Shown here in pieces: positions 1 through 5,333 of a stretch of 5,483 nt of DNA (position 1 is the stretch's first letter; each line of letters opens with the position of its first letter). The notes under the pieces are model-generated. The model saw nothing but the letters and a program-made list of their open reading frames with translations, was not told the DNA's origin and did no database searches. Origin of the DNA: JBOGEN01 sp050743265 (GTDB lineage Bacteria; Actinomycetota; Actinomycetes; JBOGEN01); assembly GCA_050743265.1 (NCBI GenBank), contig JBOGEN010000113.1, positions 1 through 5,483 on the forward strand. The letters run 5' to 3'. A program made the position numbers and the translations under genes.

Positions 1-656
1 CCTTGACCCTGCGCGGGCCGCCGGCCGGCGTCGCGCGACGCCGCGGCGGACAGCGCGGCCACCGGGACGTGCACGGTCGCGCGGACGCCCTCCTCCCGCT
101 GGGACAGGACGACCTTCATGCCGTGGCGGGTGGCGAGGCGGCCGACGAGGAACAGGCCGAAGCCGTCCTCGAGCGTCGGAGGCGTGGCGGTCTTGAGCGC
201 GCGGTTCGCCTCTCGCAGCTGGTCGCGGTCCATGCCGCCACCGCCGTCGTCCACCTCGACGAGCACGCCGCCGTCACGGGCGGGCTTGGCCGAGATCGCG
301 ACATCCTCGGCGTCGCAGTAGCCGAGGGCGTTGTCGAGCAGCTCGGTGGCCACGACCACCAGGTCACGGGCGAGGGCGCAGGGGAGCGGGCGCGTCTTCT
401 CCACTTCACGGGCGACCCCGTGCCCGTCCTCCCCGGCGGCGCGCATCGCCGCCTCGAGCACCTCGCTGGCGGCCACATTGGCAGGCCACGCAAGCCCGTC
501 AGCGCCGGTCAGCGCGAGGAGCCGCCGACGGGCGATCTCCTCGCCCTGGTCCGCGTCGCGGCGCGAGCGGCGCAGCTTGGTGAGCAGCAGGACGGCAACC
601 ACAGAGAGAGCCAGGACGGCCGCCAGGCTGACCAGTACGCCCGATCCTCCAGGCAC
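1..656 (-). CDS. Membrane-anchored sensor-kinase-like ATPase, 3' end cut by window edge
   Basis: 218 complete codons are visible and the frame stays open at the left edge. Residues 7-25 form one hydrophobic helix followed by KLRRSRR, which places the C-terminal part in the cytoplasm. Residues about 95-200 form a HATPase_c (GHKL) domain: N-box ELLDNA with Asn109, G1 motif D136-x-G-x-G140, and G2 motif G165-F-G-L-x-x-V171. The stretch LLALTG (46-51) and the following linker resemble the region after the H-box in the nitrate/nitrite-sensor-type kinases of Streptomyces conservons (CvnA-like). The usual extracellular sensor and HAMP parts are absent, and no histidine occurs before residue 79, so an H-box is missing. 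The GTG at 656 was chosen because AGGAGG lies 9 nt upstream (666-671). An in-frame ATG at 789-791 would add 45 residues but has no clear SD and would place the 706-726 dyad inside the gene. In conservons, roadblock, DUF742 and GTPase genes follow; they would lie outside the window. The ATPase fold is secure, autokinase activity is doubtful. Confidence 0.85.
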   Translation of the reverse strand, partial: MPGGSGVLVSLAAVLALSVVAVLLLTKLRRSRRDADQGEEIARRRLLALTGADGLAWPANVAASEVLEAAMRAAGEDGHGVAREVEKTRPLPCALARDLVVVATELLDNALGYCDAEDVAISAKPARDGGVLVEVDDGGGGMDRDQLREANRALKTATPPTLEDGFGLFLVGRLATRHGMKVVLSQREEGVRATVHVPVAALSAAASRDAGRRPAQGQ

Positions 657-705
657 TCCGACACGCCTCCTCGCAACGTCGGACCGGACCGCGTCGTCAC
701 GGTAC

Positions 706-726
706 GCACCACCGCGGCGGTGGTGC
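706..726. repeat. Perfect 10-bp-arm dyad, operator-like
   Basis: GCACCACCGC (706-715) is followed by one G and then the exact reverse complement GCGGTGGTGC (717-726). This gives a 21-bp palindrome with a single-base centre. It lies 35 nt upstream of the SD of the minus-strand kinase-like gene, where a repressor or activator site is common. A hairpin is possible but would need a loop opened from the stem. The trinucleotide-like CACCACC/GGTGGTG content is not unusual for this genome type, so chance is not excluded. Confidence 0.5.
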
Positions 727-877
727 ACCCGGCCCGAGACGCCGGTCGCGGTGTCTGCGGGGGCGGCGACGGCCGGCCGATCCGCCCCCATCTTGCCGGA
801 TGTGCCACAACGCGATCTTCGGCAGGTGGCCGCTCGGCGGTGGGTGGGCCCGCGAGGGAGACACCACGGGTCCGCGG

Positions 878-962
878 CAGGCCCGCGACGGGGTCGGTCC
901 AGGCCCGCGGCGGGGTCGGTGCAGGTTCACGACGGCGTCCACGGCAGGCGTACGGCGGAGTT
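878..962. repeat. Degenerate tandem repeat, period about 22 bp
   Basis: Two adjacent units start at 878 and 900 and agree at 20 of 21 positions (CAGGCCCGCG, then A or G, then CGGGGTCGGT). Diverged units follow at 922 and 945, with the CAGG start kept, and a trace at 966. Start-to-start spacing is 22, 22, 23 and 21 nt, close to two helical turns. The period is not a multiple of three, so the array is unlikely to be coding. It sits about 160-245 nt upstream of the GH15 start. Confidence 0.6.
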
Positions 963-1100
963 GCGCAGGTCTGAGACGCGCGAAGGACACGTCCGGACGC
1001 GACGTGACGAGGTGGGCGTCTGTCCTGGTGGTGCTCACCCGGACGCGGAAGGCGGGCACCCCGTCTGCAAGGGTTTCCCGCGGTCAGCCCGGCACGTCGA

Positions 1101-1117
1101 GCGAGGAGAGCGAGGAG
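1101..1117 (+). promoter_or_regulatory. Duplicated Shine-Dalgarno site of the GH15 gene
   Basis: GCGAGGAG occurs at 1101-1108 and again at 1110-1117, a direct repeat with period 9. The second copy ends 6 nt before the ATG at 1124, which decides that start. The GTG at 1121 is in the same frame but only 3 nt from the SD. Confidence 0.65.
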
Positions 1118-1123
1118 CACGTG

Positions 1124-2323
1124 ATGCACGCCTCCGGTCACGACGCCCCCGGTGACGGGGCGCGCCGCATCGACTCGCCGGGTGGGGACGCCTCCGCACT
1201 CGCCGGTGACCCGGGCGCGCTCGCCGATCTGGCCCGGCACAGCGCCGCCCTCATCGCGCAGCACCAGCACGCGTCCGGCGCGTACCCGGCGAGCCCGACG
1301 TTCGCCAACTACCGCTACTCCTGGTTCAGGGACGGGGCGTTCATCGCGGACGCGATGAGCCGCGCCGGCCGGGTCACCAGTGCGGAGGCCTTCCACGACT
1401 GGTGCGCGCGCGTGCTCGTCGAGCGTGCCGAACGGGTGGCCGACGCGTGCGAGCGGGCGCGCCGCGGAGAGCCCGTCGCGGACGACGACCTGCTGCCTGC
1501 GCGCTTCACCCTGGACGGGCAGGACACCGGCGACGACTGGTGGGACTTCCAGACGGACGGCTACGGCACCTGGCTGTGGGCGCTTGTCGCACACGCCCGC
1601 CGGCACGAGGTCGACCTCGGCCGCTGGCGGGACGCGGTCGCGGTGGCGACCGACTACCTGACGCTGTTCTGGGACCGTCCCTGCTTCGACTGGTGGGAGG
1701 AGAACCATGGCCACCGGCACACGTCCACCCTCGGCGCGAACTGGGCCGGGCTCGACGCCGCCGCGGACGCGGACGTGCTGGACGAGGAGCGTGCAGAGGT
1801 CGCCCGCGAGGCCGCGGACGACGTGCACGCGTTCATCCTGCGTGCGTGCGTGCAGGACGGCCGGCTCACCAAGTGGGTCGGCAACGACGCCGTGGACGGC
1901 AGCCTGCTCGCGTGCCTCACCCCGTTCGGGCTGGTCGCCCCGACGTCCCCGCTCGCCGAGCGCACGTACACCGTCGTGACGAACCAGTTGCTGCACCGGG
2001 GTGTGCGTCGCCACATGGCCGACACGTTCTACGGCGGCGGAGAGTGGATGCTGCTCACTGCCCTGTGCGGCTTGCACGAGGTACGGACAGGGCGGGACGG
2101 CTTCGCGCGAGAGCGGCTGGCCTGGGTCGCGTCCTGCGCGGACCGGGAGGGGCACCTGCCCGAGCAGGTCAACGACGAGACGCTCTCACCCGGCCACGTC
2201 GACGAGTGGCTCGACCGCTGGGGGCCCGTCGCCAAGCCGCTGCTCTGGTCGCACGCGATGTACCTGACGCTGGCGCTCGAGTCGGGCGTGCTGCACGCCG
2301 ACACAGGGGCGCCGGCCGCCTGA
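1124..2323 (+). CDS. Glycoside hydrolase family 15 protein, catalytic domain only (glucoamylase/isomaltase-like)
   Basis: 399 aa, no signal peptide or membrane helix, so cytoplasmic. The sequence follows the GH15 (alpha/alpha)6-barrel motif order: YRYSWFRDGAF at 63-73 (substrate-binding Arg/Asp motif), FQTDGYGTWLWAL at 142-153, FDWWEENHG at 188-196 and LPEQVND at 345-351, then LLWSHAMYLTLA near the C-terminus. By comparison with fungal glucoamylase (DLWEEVNG and SEQY), Glu192 is the likely general acid and Glu347 the likely general base of an inverting exo-alpha-glucosidase. Most bacterial GH15 glucoamylases and trehalases exceed 600 aa because of an N-terminal beta-sandwich; only about 50 residues precede the barrel here. 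Compact GH15 enzymes in actinomycetes include isomaltose-hydrolysing ones, so a small alpha-glucoside (isomaltose, maltose or similar) is a reasonable substrate guess. Substrate cannot be read from the sequence. The gene appears monocistronic and converges on the L,D-transpeptidase gene. Confidence 0.88.
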   Translation: MHASGHDAPGDGARRIDSPGGDASALAGDPGALADLARHSAALIAQHQHASGAYPASPTFANYRYSWFRDGAFIADAMSRAGRVTSAEAFHDWCARVLVERAERVADACERARRGEPVADDDLLPARFTLDGQDTGDDWWDFQTDGYGTWLWALVAHARRHEVDLGRWRDAVAVATDYLTLFWDRPCFDWWEENHGHRHTSTLGANWAGLDAAADADVLDEERAEVAREAADDVHAFILRACVQDGRLTKWVGNDAVDGSLLACLTPFGLVAPTSPLAERTYTVVTNQLLHRGVRRHMADTFYGGGEWMLLTALCGLHEVRTGRDGFARERLAWVASCADREGHLPEQVNDETLSPGHVDEWLDRWGPVAKPLLWSHAMYLTLALESGVLHADTGAPAA

Positions 2324-2342
2324 ACCCGCCAGACCCGCCGCC

Positions 2343-2380
2343 TGACGGTCCGGCAGCCGGCCTTCCGGCCCCGGCGGTCA
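2343..2380. terminator. Possible bidirectional terminator between convergent genes
   Basis: Only 54 nt separate the two stop codons. Here GCCGG (2356-2360) and CCGGC (2365-2369) can form a 5-bp stem around CCTT, inside a wider imperfect fold with TGAC (2343-2346) against GTCA (2377-2380). There is no T tract on either side. Position favours a shared terminator; the structure itself is weak. Confidence 0.35.
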
Positions 2381-3577
2381 GTGGAGCGCGCTGCCCTCCT
2401 GCCACTCCTGCCAGGACAGGGTCCAGTCGCCGTACCCGTTGCGGAGCTCCATCTCGCGGCCGGAGCCGGTGACCTCGACGACGTCGCCGCGCCGGGTCAG
2501 CCCGTACAGCCACCGTGCGTCGCTCGGCTTCATGCCGACGCAGCCGTGGCTGACGTTGGCGGAGCCCTGGCTGCCCGTCGACCAGGACGCGTCGTGCAGG
2601 AACTCGCCGCTCCACGTCACGCGGATCGCGTAGTCCACGGTGACCCGGTAGTACTCGGGGTCGTCCTTGGAGACGCCGGTCGTGGTGGCGTCCATGGTGT
2701 AGTCCCGCTGCTTGGCCAGCACGACCTTCGTGCCGTTACGGGTCTCGTACCCGGCCTTGCCGGCCGTGACCGGGATGCGTCGCAGCACCTCGCCGTTACG
2801 GCTCACCGTCATCGTGTGGTCGTTCACGTCGACCCTGCTCACCATGCGGTCCCCGGTCTGGAAGGAGATCTCGCGGTCCTCGTCGCCCCAGACCCCGTTC
2901 CCCGCGTTCACGCCGTCGAGCGGCGCGTGCAGCGTGATGTCGGTGTTCGCCGGCCAGTACGCGCGGGGCCGGAAGTGGACCTCCTCGTCGTCCATCCAGT
3001 GCCACGCGCCCTCGACGTCGCCGGGCGTCTCGACGGACAGCCGCCGCTCGACGGCGGCCCGGTTCTCGACGGGCGCGGTGAAGTACACGGCGATCGGCAT
3101 GCCGACGCCGACCGTCTCGCCCTCCAGCGGGGCGACATGGGCACGTACGGTCTGCTCCGGGTCCACAGTGGTGAACGTCGAGCTGACCGACGTCTTGCCG
3201 CCCAGGTTGGTCGCAGTGGCCTTCACCGTGTACGCCGTGTCGAACTCGAGGTCCTGCGTCGAGACCCAGGACGCGCCGCCCGCGGTCCGCTCACCCGTGA
3301 GGCGGCCGGACGAGCCGTCGGCAGTCACCTCGACCGACGACAGCGTGCCCCCGCTGACCTCGACGCGGACCGGGTCGCCCGGCGCGACGTCCTCGGCCGA
3401 GCGCGAGGGCGTGACGGCGATCTCGGGCTTCGCGGGCGGGAGCGCCGGGGCGTCCCCGGGACCTGCCGCCAGCGTCGTCGGTGACGCGTTGCAGGCGGTG
3501 AGCAGGGCGAGCGCGCCAGCGACGGCGCCCATCCCGGCAGAACGCGACAGTGGACGTGCGCGGTGCCCGGTGGCCAC
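2378..3577 (-). CDS. Lipoprotein L,D-transpeptidase with two Ig-like domains (LdtMt2 type)
   Basis: 399 aa. It cross-links peptidoglycan outside the membrane by attacking the bond after the third stem-peptide residue, and is insensitive to most penicillins but inhibited by carbapenems (family knowledge). The GTG at 3577 was chosen because AAAGGAG lies 4 nt upstream and a lipoprotein signal follows directly: basic N-terminus, hydrophobic stretch and lipobox LLTAC with Cys29. A longer frame to 3736 would bury this signal. Residues about 50-140 and 141-243 look like the two bacterial Ig-like domains of mycobacterial LdtMt2. Residues about 246-370 are the YkuD domain, with His328 and SHGCVGM (343-349) carrying catalytic Cys346. 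The tail GYGDWTLSWQEWQEGSALH matches the C-terminal Trp-rich subdomain of this class. All key residues are present. It is transcribed divergently from the membrane hydrolase gene and converges on the GH15 gene. Confidence 0.95.
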   Translation of the reverse strand: MATGHRARPLSRSAGMGAVAGALALLTACNASPTTLAAGPGDAPALPPAKPEIAVTPSRSAEDVAPGDPVRVEVSGGTLSSVEVTADGSSGRLTGERTAGGASWVSTQDLEFDTAYTVKATATNLGGKTSVSSTFTTVDPEQTVRAHVAPLEGETVGVGMPIAVYFTAPVENRAAVERRLSVETPGDVEGAWHWMDDEEVHFRPRAYWPANTDITLHAPLDGVNAGNGVWGDEDREISFQTGDRMVSRVDVNDHTMTVSRNGEVLRRIPVTAGKAGYETRNGTKVVLAKQRDYTMDATTTGVSKDDPEYYRVTVDYAIRVTWSGEFLHDASWSTGSQGSANVSHGCVGMKPSDARWLYGLTRRGDVVEVTGSGREMELRNGYGDWTLSWQEWQEGSALH

Positions 3578-3800
3578 TGGTCTCCTTTCGGGGGCGTACC
3601 CGGTCCGTTCGTGTCTGCCCGCGTACGTCCACCGCATGCGGCGTGCGCCGCGGATGTGACGTGCAGGCGTTGGTGCGCGATCGGGACGTGCCCGACGCTG
3701 CGTCGCGGGCCTGACCGCGGGGGCCTCGTACCCCACCGCGAGTCGCCCGCCGCCGGACGAACCGGCGTCGACGCGAGGTCCAGTCTGTCACGGGACGGGG

Positions 3801-3828
3801 GACGTTGCAGACAAATCCGGCAGGTTCC
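3801..3828 (-). promoter_or_regulatory. ECF-sigma-like promoter candidate for the L,D-transpeptidase
   Basis: Read on the minus strand, GGAACC (3828-3823) is followed after exactly 18 nt by CGTC (3804-3801). GGAAC with a C-G-T-rich -10 at 16-19 nt is the general form of envelope- and oxidative-stress ECF sigma promoters in actinobacteria. Transcription would begin near 3795, leaving a leader of about 220 nt. The match is short and could be chance. Confidence 0.3.
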
Positions 3829-3853
3829 GGGGTGATCGACAACGAACTGCCGG
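3817..3853. repeat. Inverted repeat overlapping the divergent promoters
   Basis: CCGGCAGGTTC (3817-3827) pairs with GAACTGCCGG (3844-3853): ten base pairs with one unpaired G on the left arm and 16 nt between arms. It overlaps the putative GGAACC element of the leftward promoter and the -35 of the rightward one, so a protein bound here could control both genes. It could also form a hairpin in a leftward or rightward transcript. Confidence 0.5.
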
Positions 3854-3866
3854 CCCTGTTTACGAT
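3836..3866 (+). promoter_or_regulatory. Candidate housekeeping promoter for the membrane hydrolase gene
   Basis: TCGACA (3836-3841) differs from TTGACA at one position, and TACGAT (3861-3866) fits the actinobacterial -10 pattern TAnnnT. The 19-nt spacer is longer than the usual 17-18. A start near 3873 would give a leader of about 60 nt before the GTG at 3932. Confidence 0.4.
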
Positions 3867-3931
3867 CATGGTCCACGTACGCCGGGCTGGACGACGCGAC
3901 GTACGCCGGCACGACGACGCGGAGGACATCG

Positions 3932-4615
3932 GTGCTCGGACGGTCCCACGTCGTGCTCGGTGCTCTCGGATGGCTCGCCGGCAGCCAATGGCTGCCACCC
4001 GACCTCGTCCACGGGGCCGGCATCTCCGGCCACGAGACGCTGGCCGTGACCACGGTGGCGTGCGCGGGTGCCGCTCTGCTCCCCGACCTGGACCACCCCG
4101 ACGGCACGATCGCGCAGTCGCTCGGCCCGGTGACGCGAGGTGCCGCCACCGTGCTCGGCAAGCTGTTCGGCGGGCACCGCAACGCGTCTCACGGGTTCCT
4201 GTTCGCCGGCGTGGTGGCCGCACTCGTCCAGCTGCTGCAGACGATGGTCGGACGTGAGGCCATGGCGGGCGTGTTGTTCGTGCTCGTCGCGTTCGCGGTG
4301 CGTGCGGTCAAGCCCCCGCGGGGCAGGGCCAGGGGCTGGGGCGCGCTGCTCATCGGTGCCCAGGCGGCGCTCGTCACCGGGGTGGCCTGGTGGCTCGTCC
4401 CCGGACCGTGGCCCTGGATGCCGTACGTCGTCGGGGTGGGCTGCTTGCTCCACCTGGTCGGGGACCTGCTCACGGCCACGGGGGTGCCGCTGTTCTGGCC
4501 GTTCCGGCGCCGGTTCTCGGTGCCCCTGCTGGGGTTTCCCGGGGACGGCGACGAGAAGGTCCTCGCGTCGCTCATGACGGGAGCGCTGGCCTTCGTCACC
4601 ATCCGGACGTTCTGA
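3932..4615 (+). CDS. YdjM/DUF457-type integral membrane metal-dependent hydrolase
   Basis: 227 aa. The start is GTG at 3932, with GGAGG at 3921-3925 six nt upstream. The protein has about six or seven hydrophobic stretches (near 5-19, 35-50, 88-103, 109-124, 136-155, 164-180, 209-224). Between them lie the polar motifs of this family: His6 in the first segment, LLPDLDHP (49-56) with Asp52, Asp54 and His55, GGHRNASHG (80-88) with His82, Arg83 and His87, and HLVGDLLTATG (174-184) with His174 and Asp178. This His/Asp set fits metal binding at the membrane, as in the LexA-regulated YdjM family (COG1988). The substrate is unknown; a phospholipase-C-like role has been suggested for the fold. I see no clear SOS box upstream. 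The gene is divergent from the L,D-transpeptidase, so a cell-envelope or membrane-lipid role is a fair inference. Confidence 0.85.
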   Translation: MLGRSHVVLGALGWLAGSQWLPPDLVHGAGISGHETLAVTTVACAGAALLPDLDHPDGTIAQSLGPVTRGAATVLGKLFGGHRNASHGFLFAGVVAALVQLLQTMVGREAMAGVLFVLVAFAVRAVKPPRGRARGWGALLIGAQAALVTGVAWWLVPGPWPWMPYVVGVGCLLHLVGDLLTATGVPLFWPFRRRFSVPLLGFPGDGDEKVLASLMTGALAFVTIRTF

Positions 4616-4663
4616 CCCGCTGCGGGCACTCGCCGTGGCCGGAGGGCTTTACCTGAGCGGGTC
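4614..4663 (+). repeat. 8-bp perfect inverted repeat after the membrane hydrolase gene
   Basis: GACCCGCT (4614-4621), which begins in the stop codon, is the exact reverse complement of AGCGGGTC (4656-4663), with 34 nt between. It lies in the 96-nt gap before the next gene. It could act as a weak terminator or a processing hairpin; no T tract follows, so read-through into the 159-aa gene is possible. Confidence 0.4.
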
Positions 4664-4711
4664 GAGGCCGGATGCTGTCGCGGTGAGGCTTGCCGTCCTC
4701 GGGGGTGGACC

Positions 4712-5191
4712 ATGAGCAGTGACATCGGATCGCACGCGCTGACCGAGGACGACCTCCTCGCGACGCCTACCCGTGCCCTCGCGGCACTCTTCGCGCGGCA
4801 CCCCACGTCCGTCCTGCCGGACGGGCGCGCTCAGGGCACCGTGCTCGTCGGCACCGGGACGCCGGTCGCGCGCACCCTCGCCGGGCTCACCCGGGCGGTC
4901 GCGTGGAAGGGCAAGGTGGTCGACCGCGAGCGGGGCATGCTGCACAACCTCCTCGGCCCGACGGGCGCGAGAGCCGTACCGGCCGCTGTCGCGACCGGGC
5001 CGAGCCTGTTCGACGGCCGGGACTGCGTGGCGCTCGACTACTCGCGGACGTCGCTGCTCGCTCGGATGGTCCGGGACGAGATCCGGGAGGTCTCCCCGGG
5101 GCTCTGGCTCGGGGTCGCGTACGTCCGGAGCCGCCGCGTCGCCTGGTTCTCGCTGAGGTTCGCCCACCCCACTCCGCCCCCGCAGGGGTGA
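4712..5191 (+). CDS. Conserved-looking protein of unknown function, 159 aa
   Basis: I do not recognise the family. The ATG at 4712 follows a GGGGTGG stretch (4702-4708) with a short spacer. There is no signal peptide or membrane helix, so it is probably cytoplasmic. Residues 11-30 look helical. Residues 42-52 read GTVLVGTGTPV, then WKGKVVD (65-71) and GMLHNL (75-80) suggest beta strands. The most family-like part is FDGRDCVALDYSRTS (100-114), RDEIREV (121-127), PGLWLGV (129-135) and the final strand WFSLRF (145-150). Regular strands closing with a DYS..S....RDEIR..PGL.LG pattern suggest a small beta-barrel, lipocalin-like, ligand-binding protein, but this is inference. Codon use matches the neighbours, so there is no sign of recent transfer. 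It may share a transcript with the membrane hydrolase 96 nt upstream. A hairpin terminator overlaps its stop codon. Confidence 0.8.
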   Translation: MSSDIGSHALTEDDLLATPTRALAALFARHPTSVLPDGRAQGTVLVGTGTPVARTLAGLTRAVAWKGKVVDRERGMLHNLLGPTGARAVPAAVATGPSLFDGRDCVALDYSRTSLLARMVRDEIREVSPGLWLGVAYVRSRRVAWFSLRFAHPTPPPQG

Positions 5192-5202
5192 CGCGGGGGT
5201 GG
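5174..5202 (+). terminator. Intrinsic terminator of the 159-aa gene
   Basis: CCGCCCCCGC (5174-5183) pairs with GCGGGGGTGG (5193-5202), ten pairs including one G-T, around a 9-nt loop, followed by GTTT. The hairpin overlaps the stop codon at 5189-5191. An alternative 8-bp pairing, CCCACCCC (5163-5170) with GGGGTGGG (5196-5203), is also possible. The U tract is short, as is usual in high-GC actinobacteria. Confidence 0.6.
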
Positions 5203-5240
5203 GTTTCGGCCAGGCTCCCGCACGAATGCACCGCGTTCCC

Positions 5241-5278
5241 CCTGCGTGCGTGTCGTCTCGGTCAAACGGACACGCAGG
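5241..5278. repeat. Inverted repeat upstream of the last gene
   Basis: CCTGCGTG (5241-5248) and CACGCAGG (5271-5278) are exact reverse complements with 22 nt between. A second half-match, TC at 5253-5254 against GA at 5269-5270, would extend the stem if CGTG is bulged. It lies 56 nt before the start of the last gene, just upstream of a rare A+T-rich patch (CTTTGATAAACC, 5297-5308) that may be its -10 region. It may be an operator or part of a second terminator. Confidence 0.4.
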
Positions 5279-5333
5279 CCACCCCCTGATGCCAGGCTTT
5301 GATAAACCGGGCGTCGCACGGCGAGAGGACGTG

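Larger units (their letters stand above)
657..1123. promoter_or_regulatory. Divergent intergenic region between kinase-like gene and GH15 gene
   Basis: 467 nt separate the two divergent starts. Open frames cross the region on both strands, as expected at this G+C content, but none has a convincing SD, domain or codon pattern. It holds a perfect dyad (706-726), an 8-bp GGCCGGCC palindrome (773-780) and a tandem repeat with a period of about 22 bp (878-962). I found no consensus -35/-10 pair for either gene. Its size and repeats suggest a regulatory region for both genes, which is inference. Confidence 0.5.
3578..3931. promoter_or_regulatory. Divergent intergenic region between transpeptidase and membrane hydrolase genes
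   Basis: 354 nt without a supportable gene. The part from 3795 to 3870 is less G+C-rich than its surroundings and contains promoter candidates in both directions and an inverted repeat. The part from 3578 to about 3795 would be a long 5' leader of the transpeptidase mRNA, with small hairpins such as GCGGC/GCCGC around GTGC at 3638-3651. I compared it by memory with the ydaO (c-di-AMP) riboswitch and could not match it. Confidence 0.55.

Noticed and set aside
27..42. 16-bp palindrome GGCGTCGC/GCGACGCC
   Set aside because: It lies within coding sequence for a low-complexity Ala/Arg tail, where GC palindromes arise easily.
657..791. Longer N-terminus for the kinase-like gene from the ATG at 789-791
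   Set aside because: It has no good SD and would add a basic segment outside the membrane, against the positive-inside rule. The GTG at 656 has AGGAGG at a proper distance. Not fully excluded.
697..1059. 120-aa minus-strand frame in the divergent intergenic region
   Set aside because: No clear SD or family. It crosses the 22-bp repeat, whose period is not a multiple of three, and codon bias is weaker than in the true genes.
1063..1080. TGCAAGGGTTTC resembling half of a LacI/MalR-type sugar operator
   Set aside because: Only one half-site (TGCAAG) is visible, without a symmetric partner.
509..2155. Long open frame on the minus strand opposite the GH15 gene
   Set aside because: It is antisense to a gene with clear GH15 motifs, has low-complexity Arg/Pro/Val-rich content and no domain. 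It is a high-GC shadow frame.
1402..2472. Plus-strand Arg/Ala/Pro-rich frame overlapping the GH15 gene
   Set aside because: It is a frame-shifted shadow of the GH15 coding sequence and runs past its stop codon into the convergent gene.
2381..3484. Long open frame on the plus strand opposite the transpeptidase gene
   Set aside because: The opposite strand carries an intact lipobox, Ig-like and YkuD motifs; this frame has no recognisable features.
3660..3860. Possible ydaO (c-di-AMP) riboswitch on either strand
   Set aside because: The conserved core sequences I remember for this class are not present; only loose GGGGTGA and GGTTCC similarities were seen.
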